Assembly (NCBI GenBank): GCA_027028225.1
Contig: JALVJP010000059.1
Coordinates: 1 to 12,476 of the forward strand
DNA from: Candidatus Parcubacteria bacterium
Lineage (GTDB): Bacteria > Patescibacteriota > Minisyncoccia > Phycocordibacterales > UBA1006
DNA length: 12,476 nucleotides
Direction: 5' to 3'
In this document: positions 1 through 7,100 of the stretch, one piece after another
Layout: every line of letters begins with the position of its first letter
How positions within the stretch are numbered: position 1 is the first letter of the stretch
Program-made: the position numbers and the translations under genes
The notes under the pieces: model-generated
Seen by the model: the letters and a program-made list of their open reading frames with translations, nothing else
Told to the model about the DNA's origin: nothing
The model's database searches: none

Positions 1-60
1 CACAAAACTACCTCCAAACCACACATTCCTCTCTCTTCACATAGCGGAAAGCTCATATTT

Positions 61-69
61 TGCTATACT
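61..69 (+). promoter_or_regulatory. extended -10 promoter of gyrB
   Basis: TG at 61-62, one base, then TATACT at 64-69 gives an extended -10 element. No good -35 lies at 16-18 bp spacing; TTCACA at 36-41 is too far away. The predicted transcription start, about 7 bases downstream, falls near 75-77, leaving a leader of only about 3-5 bases before the ATG at 80. No Shine-Dalgarno sequence precedes that ATG, so a nearly leaderless transcript is inferred. Confidence 0.55.
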
Positions 70-79
70 TTAAGCAACT

Positions 80-2083
80 ATGGCGAAGAAGAAAGGAGAA
101 ACACAAGAAAGCTCATACAGCGCAAGTGACATTTCGGTTCTTGAAGGTCTTGAGCCGGTGCGAAAGCGACCGGGAATGTATATTGGGTCCACAGGACCGG
201 ACGGACTTCATCACCTCATTCGCGAAATTTTTGACAATGCGCGTGACGAGGCGATGGCAGGGTACTGCGATACGATTGAAATCGCCCTCCTCCCAAATGG
301 TGCGGTGCGCGTAACTGATAACGGACGAGGAATCCCGGTAGATATCCACCCGAAGAAAAAGAAATCTGCGCTTGAACTCATTATGACCACCCTCCACGCA
401 GGAGGAAAGTTTGACAACAAATCCTACAAGTTCTCAGGAGGACTTCACGGAGTGGGAGCCTCAGTAGTGAACGCTCTCTCTCGCTACACGCGTGTAGATG
501 TGCATCGTGATGGAACGCACTACTACCAGGAATATGAGATAGGAAAGCCAAAAGCGAAGGTAAAGAAAGCAGGGAAGACAACACATCGAGGAACAACCGT
601 TCTCTTTGAACCAGATCCAGAAATTTTTGGAGAGATTCGATTCAATTGGGATCGTATCGCGCGACACTACCAACAGCAGGCATACCTCGTAAAGAATGTG
701 CGCGTAACGCTCATTGATGCACGCGACTATGAAGGGAAAATTGACCTCTCAATTCCTTATCTTGAAGACCTCCATCTTCCTGTCCCATCACTCACGTTCT
801 ATTTTGAAGGAGGGATTGTTTCGATGGTGCGTCACTTCAACCAAAATCAGAAACCAGTGCATCGCCACATTTTCCATGTGGAGAAGGAGACCGATGATGA
901 AATCCAAGTGGAAATTTCACTCCAATATGTAGATGATATTACCCCGCGCATTATTCCTTTCGCGAATAACATTTCTACTCCCGGAGGAGGAATGCATGTA
1001 ACAGGGTTTAAGACTGCACTCACTCGACTCCTTAACGCGTACAATAAGAAGAATAAAATTCTTTCAGAAAAAGATGGTTCACTCACCGGAGATGATGTGC
1101 TTGAAGGAATTACTGCAGTCATCTCCGTGAAAATGAAAGAGATTCAGTTTGAGGGGCAGACGAAGGATAAGCTTGGGTCACCAGAAGCGCGTGGTGCGGT
1201 TGAGTCTGTTTTCTCACAAGCGTTCGGTCGCTTCCTAGAAGAGAATCCAGACGATGCAAAAGCGATTTTAAAGAAAGCTTCGCTCGCACTGAAAGCGCGA
1301 AAAGCCGCGAAAGCCGCGAAGGATTCTATTCTCAGGAAGGGAGCGCTCGAAGGATTTACCCTTCCAGGGAAGCTTACCGATTGTCAGACAAAGAATGCAG
1401 AGGAAGCAGAGCTCTTCATTGTGGAGGGAGATTCCGCGGGAGGAACAGCAAAGCAGGGGAGAGACCGCCGAACACAGGCAATTCTCCCGCTTCGTGGAAA
1501 ACCGCTCAATGTGGAACGCGTGCGACTTGATCGTATGCTCAGTAACAATGAGATTAAGTCGATGGTGATTGCTTTTGGAACTTCCATTGGAGAAACCTTT
1601 GATATTGAGAAAGCGCGCTACCGCAAGATTATTATCGCAACCGACGCGGATGTGGACGGAGCGCACATTCGCACACTTCTCCTCACACTCTTCTATCGCT
1701 ACTTCCGAGAGTTTATCGAGCAGGGGTACATTTACATTGCACAACCACCGCTCTATAAGATTAAAAAAGGGAAGAAAGTGTACTACGCTTACTCTGACGA
1801 GGAGCGCGATGCAGTCCTCAAAGAGATTGGCGGAGAAACTGAAGATGGGGAAGAAAAGAAGAGTTCTGGTATCCATGTGCAACGCTACAAGGGATTGGGA
1901 GAGATGAATGCGGAAGAGCTATGGGAAACAACAATGAATCCAGAAACTCGCACGCTCAAAAAAGTAACGATTGAAGATGCGGTAGAAGCAGATCAACTCT
2001 TTGAAATCTTGATGGGGAACGACGTCGCCCCTCGCAAAGTCTTCATTCAAAACAACGCCAAACTCGCTGAGTTGGATGTATAA
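80..2083 (+). CDS. gyrB: DNA gyrase subunit B (GyrB)
   Basis: ATPase subunit of the type IIA topoisomerase gyrase, which with GyrA introduces negative supercoils into DNA using ATP. At 667 residues it fits short GyrBs lacking the extra domain of the E. coli protein. GHKL ATPase residues are visible: E49 and N53 in EIFDNARDEA, VTDNGRGIP at 78-86 (D80), and the glycine-rich FSGGLHGVGAS lid motif. The TOPRIM domain carries EGDSAGG (E449) and DADVDG (D522, D524), the metal-binding residues of cleavage. The C-terminal QRYKGLGEMN motif favours GyrB, although ParE is related and cannot be excluded by motif alone. The start at 80 is chosen because the -10 box lies immediately upstream and the protein begins at the usual distance before the LEGLEPVRKRPGMYIG motif. 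The gene is monocistronic: it is followed by a terminator and then a non-coding stretch. No gyrA lies in the window. Confidence 0.96.
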   Translation: MAKKKGETQESSYSASDISVLEGLEPVRKRPGMYIGSTGPDGLHHLIREIFDNARDEAMAGYCDTIEIALLPNGAVRVTDNGRGIPVDIHPKKKKSALELIMTTLHAGGKFDNKSYKFSGGLHGVGASVVNALSRYTRVDVHRDGTHYYQEYEIGKPKAKVKKAGKTTHRGTTVLFEPDPEIFGEIRFNWDRIARHYQQQAYLVKNVRVTLIDARDYEGKIDLSIPYLEDLHLPVPSLTFYFEGGIVSMVRHFNQNQKPVHRHIFHVEKETDDEIQVEISLQYVDDITPRIIPFANNISTPGGGMHVTGFKTALTRLLNAYNKKNKILSEKDGSLTGDDVLEGITAVISVKMKEIQFEGQTKDKLGSPEARGAVESVFSQAFGRFLEENPDDAKAILKKASLALKARKAAKAAKDSILRKGALEGFTLPGKLTDCQTKNAEEAELFIVEGDSAGGTAKQGRDRRTQAILPLRGKPLNVERVRLDRMLSNNEIKSMVIAFGTSIGETFDIEKARYRKIIIATDADVDGAHIRTLLLTLFYRYFREFIEQGYIYIAQPPLYKIKKGKKVYYAYSDEERDAVLKEIGGETEDGEEKKSSGIHVQRYKGLGEMNAEELWETTMNPETRTLKKVTIEDAVEADQLFEILMGNDVAPRKVFIQNNAKLAELDV

Positions 2084-2132
2084 AGGAAAGGTATAGAGAG
2101 AAGAAACAAAAAAGCACAATGATATTCACTTT

Positions 2133-2163
2133 AAAAAGTAGACAGTAAAATGTCTACTTTTTT
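2133..2163 (+). terminator. intrinsic terminator after gyrB
   Basis: A perfect 12-bp stem (AAAAAGTAGACA at 2133-2144 with its complement at 2151-2162) has a 6-base loop and a run of T on the 3' side. The A-rich 5' arm would let it act in both directions. It lies about 50 bases after the gyrB stop. Confidence 0.85.
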
Positions 2164-2374
2164 GTGGAGTTGTAGTATGTGTGTTTTATGGTGTTTTGTC
2201 TGGCATTTTACGATTGTGGGTAATCAGATCATTTTATTTTTAAACAGGTGTGGCGGAAAGATGTTTGGTCTTACGACTTACGACCGTGAGTTGTTAGTTC
2301 ATTTGGTGAAAAAAGGGAAAATGAGTTGGGGAGAGAGGAGTGGTGGAAATGAGAGGATTTTGTTGCGTGAGAAG

Positions 2375-2407
2375 GAGGTGGGCGAGGGCAAAGCCCTCGC
2401 CCACCTC
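2375..2407. repeat. perfect 15-bp GC-rich hairpin
   Basis: GAGGTGGGCGAGGGC at 2375-2389 is followed by AAA and its exact complement at 2393-2407. The stem is far more GC-rich than the surroundings. No T-run follows on the + strand (TCTTCATAAAAA) and no A-run precedes the left arm, so it is not a standard intrinsic terminator. It could be a REP-like palindrome, a protein-binding site, a transcript-end stabiliser or a factor-dependent terminator. Confidence 0.7.
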
Positions 2408-2428
2408 TCTTCATAAAAACTTATATCC

Positions 2429-2437
2429 TGTGGATAA
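2429..2437 (-). promoter_or_regulatory. single DnaA-box-like 9-mer
   Basis: TGTGGATAA on the + strand is the exact complement of the consensus DnaA box TTATCCACA. It is the only copy noticed in the window, so it may be chance or a DnaA-regulated site. There is no box cluster that would mark an origin. Confidence 0.3.
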
Positions 2438-2451
2438 GTCAATGGGTGCAC

Positions 2452-2480
2452 TTGACAACTCTCTCTCTCTCTGATAAGTT
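2452..2480 (+). promoter_or_regulatory. sigma-70-type promoter with (CT)7 spacer
   Basis: A perfect -35 (TTGACA, 2452-2457) is separated by 17 bp from a -10 of TAAGTT (2475-2480), with the extended -10 dinucleotide TG at 2472-2473. Most of the spacer is an uninterrupted (CT)7 tract at 2459-2472. Predicted initiation near 2487 leaves about 22 bases before the ATG at 2509. It reads into the small membrane gene and, since the insertion, into the IS30 transposase. Confidence 0.65.
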
Positions 2481-2508
2481 AGTGACGAATCTTTAAAACT
2501 TAATCACT

Positions 2509-2781
2509 ATGAAATTCAAAAAAATTTTCAAAAGCGCACTTGTCACAAGTGTTTTGTATGCAGTAGCATTTACTATGTTGGGTGGAAATAAGGATAGCCA
2601 TTTTGTTCCATTTTTCAGCATAGCAGTTTTTATTAAAACTGTCGTTGTTATGTATGTGTCATTCCTGATTCCAGTGTTTGCGATTTATTTCAGCAGGAAA
2701 AAATGGTTACTTCCATTCAACAATTTAACCGAACACTTTGTTACAATTAAAAGGATTAACAAAGTAAGGTTAAAAATATGA
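2509..2781 (+). CDS. small two-helix membrane protein with IS-derived tail
   Basis: Unrecognised family. The 90-residue product has a basic N-terminus (MKFKKIFKS), a hydrophobic segment around residues 9-25, a second long one around 33-60, then the basic stretch SRKKW, which predicts a two-helix hairpin in the cytoplasmic membrane. Residues 1-71 are host-encoded. The IS30-family element begins at the third base of codon 72, and residues 73-90 (LTEHFVTIKRINKVRLKI) are read from its left end. Removing the element and one AA duplication restores a 72-residue protein ending in AAG TAG, where that TAG is at 3777-3779. The extended frame now stops at TGA 2779-2781, overlapping the transposase ATG as ATGA. 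No strong Shine-Dalgarno precedes the start; a good promoter lies just upstream. Whether the extended protein still works is unknown. Confidence 0.6.
   Translation: MKFKKIFKSALVTSVLYAVAFTMLGGNKDSHFVPFFSIAVFIKTVVVMYVSFLIPVFAIYFSRKKWLLPFNNLTEHFVTIKRINKVRLKI
2724..2738 (+). repeat. left inverted repeat of the IS
   Basis: TTTAACCGAACACTT matches the right end (3759-3773, complementary strand) at all 15 positions. Further inward the similarity falls to 4 of the next 9 bases (ACAA shared). Confidence 0.88.
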
Positions 2782-3779
2782 AGAGAATACGTTTAGAGGA
2801 AAGGATAGAGATTTACCATCTCTTGAAACTCAACTACTCATTGAGGAAAATAGCTAAAAAGTTAAAGAGATCTGTAAGCAGTATCAGTTATGAAGTCAAA
2901 AAGGGCGGAAGTATAGAACAATACAATCCCATACTATCTGACAAAAGGAGTAAGAGGAAAGCAAAAAGCAGGAGGTTTGCTAAGAGAAAGATTGATAAAA
3001 ATGAGAGATTAAAAAACTTCATCATCTACCATTTGAAAGAAAAACAATGGTCCCCTGAACAAATAGCTAAGGTATGGAACAGGGATTATGCTAAGGTGGA
3101 AGGTGGTATGACCATTTCTCACGAAACAATCTATGCTTACATTTATGTCTTACCGAGAGGATCTCTAAAGAGAGAGTTGATAAAAGCGTTAAGACAAGAG
3201 AGAGCTTACAGGAGGAAGCAAAAGAGAGGAGGAAAAGCTCAAAGAAGCATTGAAAATATGCTCTCAATCCACGAGAGACCAAAAGAAGTAGAGGATAGAA
3301 CTATTCCCGGACATTGGGAAGGTGATTTGATTGTGGGAAAGAGAAACCAGTCAGCTCTTGGAACTCTAGTGGAAAGAACAACGAGAACAGTCTTACTTGT
3401 TCCTTTAAAAAGCAGAGATGCTAAACATGTAGCTGAGCAATTTGCTAAAGTGATTAAAAAACTCCCAAAAGAGATGAAACTAACAATGACATATGACCAA
3501 GGGAGAGAAATGGCAAAACACTCCATCATCACTAAAATGACAGGAGTGAAAGTTTACTTTGCAGACCCTCGTTCTCCTTGGCAGAGAGGAACGAATGAAA
3601 ACACCAATGGTTTAATCAGGCAGTACTTTCCTAAGGGAACAGACTTTAACAAGGTTCCCTTAAAAGAAATCAAAAGGGTTCAAGATTTATTAAACGGAAG
3701 ACCGAGAAAAGTTTTAAATTGGTTTACACCTTATGAGGTTTTTGATAGGCTTGTTGGTAAGTGTTCGGTTAAAAAGTAG
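2778..3779 (+). CDS. IS30-family DDE transposase
   Basis: Catalyses cut-and-paste or circle-mediated transposition of the surrounding element. The 333 residues contain an N-terminal helix-turn-helix (about 5-45, RLEERIEIYHLLKLNYSLRK then IAKKLKRSVSSISYEVKKGG) and an RNase H-fold integrase core. The catalytic triad is D183 (WEGDLIVG), D240 (TYDQGREM) and E274 (RGTNENTNG), with the 33-residue D-E gap typical of IS30. The motif NENTNGLIRQYFPKGTDF is characteristic of the family. Shine-Dalgarno AAGG at 2766-2769 is eight bases before the ATG. The ATG overlaps the stop of the extended upstream gene (ATGA), suggesting translational coupling. The last two codons, AAG TAG, lie in the AA duplication and flanking host DNA. 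Arg codons are mostly AGA/AGG, unlike the CGT/CGA/CGC of gyrB and rpoBC, a sign of foreign origin. The frame is intact, so the enzyme may be active. Confidence 0.94.
   Translation: MKRIRLEERIEIYHLLKLNYSLRKIAKKLKRSVSSISYEVKKGGSIEQYNPILSDKRSKRKAKSRRFAKRKIDKNERLKNFIIYHLKEKQWSPEQIAKVWNRDYAKVEGGMTISHETIYAYIYVLPRGSLKRELIKALRQERAYRRKQKRGGKAQRSIENMLSIHERPKEVEDRTIPGHWEGDLIVGKRNQSALGTLVERTTRTVLLVPLKSRDAKHVAEQFAKVIKKLPKEMKLTMTYDQGREMAKHSIITKMTGVKVYFADPRSPWQRGTNENTNGLIRQYFPKGTDFNKVPLKEIKRVQDLLNGRPRKVLNWFTPYEVFDRLVGKCSVKK
3759..3773 (-). repeat. right inverted repeat of the IS
   Basis: AAGTGTTCGGTTAAA is the exact complement of the left repeat at 2724-2738. It lies within the 3' end of the transposase frame. 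The copy of the AA target duplication follows at 3774-3775. Confidence 0.88.
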
Positions 3780-3997
3780 AAACCGCCTTACATGTTATCG
3801 CGTATATTGCTATTATGGCTTTAGTTGCGTTTTCCATACCATTTTTAGCTTCTTTCGTAGAGCCGTTGACTTCTGCCTTTGTTTCAATAGACACTTTAAT
3901 GGTGCTAGTGTTTATGCTTGTATCTGGAGTATATGTGCTTCTTGCTCTGGGGTTATTAAAAAATATGCGACTGTGATGACAGTATAAATTTAAAAAC

Positions 3998-4018
3998 AGG
4001 CGCTCAGGCGCCTTTTTT
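3998..4018 (+). terminator. intrinsic terminator upstream of rpoB
   Basis: A 6-bp stem (AGGCGC 3998-4003, GCGCCT 4008-4013) with TCAG loop is followed by six T (4013-4018) and preceded by an A-run. It lies 22 bases after the stop of the split membrane gene. It should end transcripts from the small-gene/transposase promoter before rpoBC. Confidence 0.82.
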
Positions 4019-4131
4019 CTTGCTTTTTCTCATAATTCATATATTGTTTTTCACAACGAGAGACGATTGAGTTATGGGTGCTCGTTCCTTATTCGTCTAA
4101 GGCACAAATGTGCATTCTCCTCGATAATATA

Positions 4132-7100
4132 ATGACAGTAAAAGAGAAGAAGTATTTTTCTAAGTACACGAAACCACTCGTGGAAATTCCTGACCTTGTG
4201 GAGAATCAAGTGCGTTCCTACGAGGAATTTTTGACTGGAAATCTTCAGAAGACCATTAAGGAGTTTTCTCCTATTGATGATTACTCTGGGAAGAAATACA
4301 GTATTGAGTTCCTCGATTTCACACTTGAAGATCCGGGGCATGATGAACACTATGCGCGAGATAATAAGCTCACTTTCCAGGGAAAGTTGAATGCGCGCGT
4401 ACGTTTTCATAATAAAGTTCTCGACAAAGCGATTGAGGAAGATATCTTTCTCACAGAAATTCCGTATATGACACCTCACGGAACTTTTATCATTAATGGA
4501 GTTGAGCGTGTTATCGTCCCACAGCTTGCACGGAGCTATGGAGTATTTTTCACACTTGATGACAATCCAAAAGGGCGATTCTTTGGAGCAAAAATCATTC
4601 CTGCGCGTGGAGCATGGATTGAATTTGAAACAGCGAAAGACGGTGTTATTTATGTGAGAATTGATAAGAAGAGGAAGTTTCCTATCACTGCTCTCCTCCG
4701 TATTTTTGGATTGGAGACTGACGAAGATATTCTCTCCGCTTTTGATGGAGATGAGAATGTTCTCTCTTATATCAAGAATTCTATTGAAAAAGATACTGCG
4801 AAGATAAAAGAGGAAGCGTATGTAGATATTTATCGCCGTCTTCGTGATGGGGAAGTTGCTTCTGCAGAAGCGTTGAAGGGATACTTTGAAAGTCTCTTTG
4901 GGGAAGAGATGTATGACCTTTCGGAAGTGGGTCGTTACCACTTTAACAAACGCTTTGATTTTTCTCTTCCAAAGAAAGGAGATTATGAGAAAACGTTAAG
5001 CACAAAGGATCTTGTTACTATTATAAAACACATTGCGAAACTCAATGAAGATCCAGAGAGCAAACCTGATGATATTGATCATCTTGGTTCTCGTCGTGTG
5101 CGTTTTGTAGGTGAACTTATTGAACAGAAGGTCCGTCAAGCACTCGCTCAGATGAGGCGAAATATTCGCGATCATATGTCTACCGCGGATCCTGAAACAG
5201 TCGATGTGGTAAACCTTATCAATCAGCGACCATTTCAGGCGAGAATAAAAGAGTTCTTCAACACGAATCAACTTTCACAATATATGGATCAAGAGAATGT
5301 GCTCTCAGAGATTGCACACCTTCGAACTGTTTCCGCGCTTGGTCCAGGAGGTCTTGTTCGAGAGCGAGCTGGGTTTGAGGTGCGTGATGTTCACCCATCT
5401 CACTATGGGCGCGTGTGTCCTATCCATACTCCGGAAGGGCAGAACATCGGTCTTATTCTTCGCCTCTCTGTGTATTCTCGTATTAATAACTTTGGAATGA
5501 TTGAGGCGCCGTATGCGAAAGTAGAGAAAGGAAAACTCACAGGAGAGATTGTGTATCTCAATGCTCTCGATGAAGAGAAGTATCGTATTGCACACGCTTC
5601 AAACAAGTATAACGAGAAGAAGGGATTTCTTCATGATCTTGTAGAAGTGCGTCACCAAGGAAAACCTGCACTTGTGCATCGAAACGAAGTGGACTTTATG
5701 GATGTTGCGACGAATATGGCATTCTCTGTTGCAACCTCTCTTATTCCATTCCTTGAAGCAGATAATGCAAACCGTGCGCTTATGGGATCGAATATGATGA
5801 AGCAGGCGGTTCCGTGTGTGGTACAACACAAACCGCTCGTTGCGACAGGAATGGAGGAGTATGCAGCACTTAACACAGGTCGTGTGGTAGTATCTCGATC
5901 TTCAGGAAAAGTCGTAGAGGTGGATGGAAAGCACATTGTGGTAGAAGATGCGAAGGGGAATAAGGAACACTATACACTCACAAATTTTGTACGAACAAAC
6001 TCAAACTCATTCTTCCATCAGCGTCCAATTGTATCTCTTGGACAGAAGGTAAAGAGGGGGCAAGTACTTGCTGATGCTTCTACAACGAAGGATGGAGAAC
6101 TTGCTATTGGGCAGAATATTCTTATCGCATTTATGCTCTTTGATGGGCAGAATTATGAGGACGCGATTATTATTTCTGAGCGTCTCGTGAAAAATGCCAT
6201 CTTTACTTCTGTGCGTATTGATGAGTATGAAGTCATCGTGCGCGATACGAAGCTTGGACCTGAACAGACCACGACAGATATTCCAAATGTGAGTGAAGCG
6301 AAACTCGCAAATCTTGATGAAGATGGAATTATCCGTGTAGGATCAGAAGTTGGTCCAAATGATATTCTCGTAGGAAAAGTAACACCAAAAGGAGAAACGG
6401 AACTTACCCCAGAGGAGAAACTCCTTCGATCCATTTTTGGAGAGAAAGCACGAGATGTGAAAGATACATCACTTCGTCTCGATTATGGAAAGCATGGTCG
6501 TGTGATTGGAGTGAAGGTATTCTCGAAAGAGAATGGTCATAAGATGGAAACAGGTGTGCTTAAGAAGATTTACATTGAAGTTGCACAACTCCGTAATATT
6601 CAGGTGGGGGACAAGCTTGCAGGGCGACACGGAAACAAAGGGGTTATCTCTGTGGTGCTTCCAGAGGAGGATATGCCTTACATGGAAGATGGAACTCCAA
6701 TTGATATGATTCTCACCCCACTTGGAATTCCTTCTCGTATGAACCTTGGACAGATTCTCGAGCTTCACCTTGGACTCGCAGCGAATACGCTTAATTATCA
6801 AGCAGTCGTTCCTTCGTTTGCGGGAGCTACCGCAGATGAAATTGCAGAAGAGTTAAAGAAAGCGGGATTTGATAAGAGTGGAAAGGTAACACTCTACGAT
6901 GGGCGTACAGGGGAAAAATTCAATCAAGATGTTGCAGTTGGGTATATGTATATGTTGAAGCTTCATCACATGGTAGATGATAAACTTCATGCACGATCCA
7001 TCGGTCCTTACTCTCTCATTACCCAACAGCCACTTGGAGGAAAGGCGCAATCTGGAGGGCAACGTTTCGGAGAGATGGAAGTGTGGGCGCTCGAAGGGTA

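Larger units (their letters stand above)
2164..2508. other. intergenic region, no credible gene
   Basis: Together with the gyrB terminator this makes a 425-base gap between gyrB and the next start. The + strand is strongly purine-rich from about 2305 to 2390. A short tandem repeat, TTACGAC twice, occupies 2271-2284. A 15-bp GC-rich hairpin (2375-2407), a consensus DnaA-box match (2429-2437) and a promoter (2452-2480) follow. An 88-codon open frame begins inside the gyrB terminator loop and ends just past the hairpin; it is Cys/Trp-rich at its start, has no ribosome binding site and is not accepted. I see no tRNA or other recognisable RNA gene. Confidence 0.6.
2724..3773 (+). mobile_element. 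IS30-family insertion sequence, 1050 bp
   Basis: The element is bounded by perfect 15-bp inverted repeats (TTTAACCGAACACTT at 2724-2738; complement at 3759-3773) and encodes one IS30-type DDE transposase. AA lies directly outside both ends (2722-2723 and 3774-3775), consistent with the 2-3 bp duplications known for this family. Excising the element plus one AA restores two overlapping small open frames, which independently supports these boundaries. The transposase stop codon lies 4-6 bases outside the right repeat, so the element does not carry its own in-frame stop. The element appears structurally complete. Confidence 0.9.
2703..3976 (+). pseudogene. second small membrane protein gene, split by IS30-family element
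   Basis: This gene is reconstructed from two pieces in one frame: 2703-2723 (MVTSIQQ) and 3776-3976 (starting VETALHVIAYIAIMALVAFS). Joined after excision of the element and one AA copy, they give a 73-residue protein with two hydrophobic segments, around residues 12-36 and 46-68, ending KNMRL. The start is supported by AGGA at 2695-2698, four bases before the ATG. The ancestral gene overlapped the end of the upstream gene by about 25 bp in another frame, which suggests co-translated partners. The insertion falls after codon 7. Translation from 2703 now stops at TAA 2748-2750, giving a 15-residue peptide, so the gene is presumably dead. An internal in-frame ATG at 3815 lies inside the first helix and is an unlikely restart. 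Family unknown. Confidence 0.65.

Noticed and set aside
1268..1882. 204-codon frame antisense to gyrB
   Set aside because: Opposite the conserved TOPRIM region; no promoter, ribosome binding site or recognisable protein features.
2150..2416. 88-codon + strand frame in the gyrB downstream gap
   Set aside because: It begins inside the terminator loop, has no ribosome binding site, an implausible Cys/Trp-rich start, and its end is formed by the GC-rich hairpin.
2509..3976. A single ancestral membrane protein interrupted by the IS
   Set aside because: The left and right coding parts are in different frames once the element and one AA copy are removed; two overlapping genes fit without any extra indel.
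3733..3987. 84-codon + strand frame across the right end of the IS
   Set aside because: It runs in a different frame from both the transposase and the membrane-gene remnant; its Cys/Phe-rich product is the shadow of the hydrophobic remnant.
4078..4131. 18-residue N-terminal extension of RpoB from GTG 4078
   Set aside because: The extension does not resemble RpoB N-termini, and ATG 4132 gives the expected start.
4128..4133. Perfect TATAAT as the rpoB promoter
   Set aside because: It overlaps the preferred ATG, would start transcription inside the coding region near 4140, and has no -35 at proper spacing.
4072..4941. 289-codon frame antisense to rpoB
   Set aside because: It lies opposite a highly conserved gene, has no recognisable motif, and long antisense frames arise from the codon bias of rpoB.
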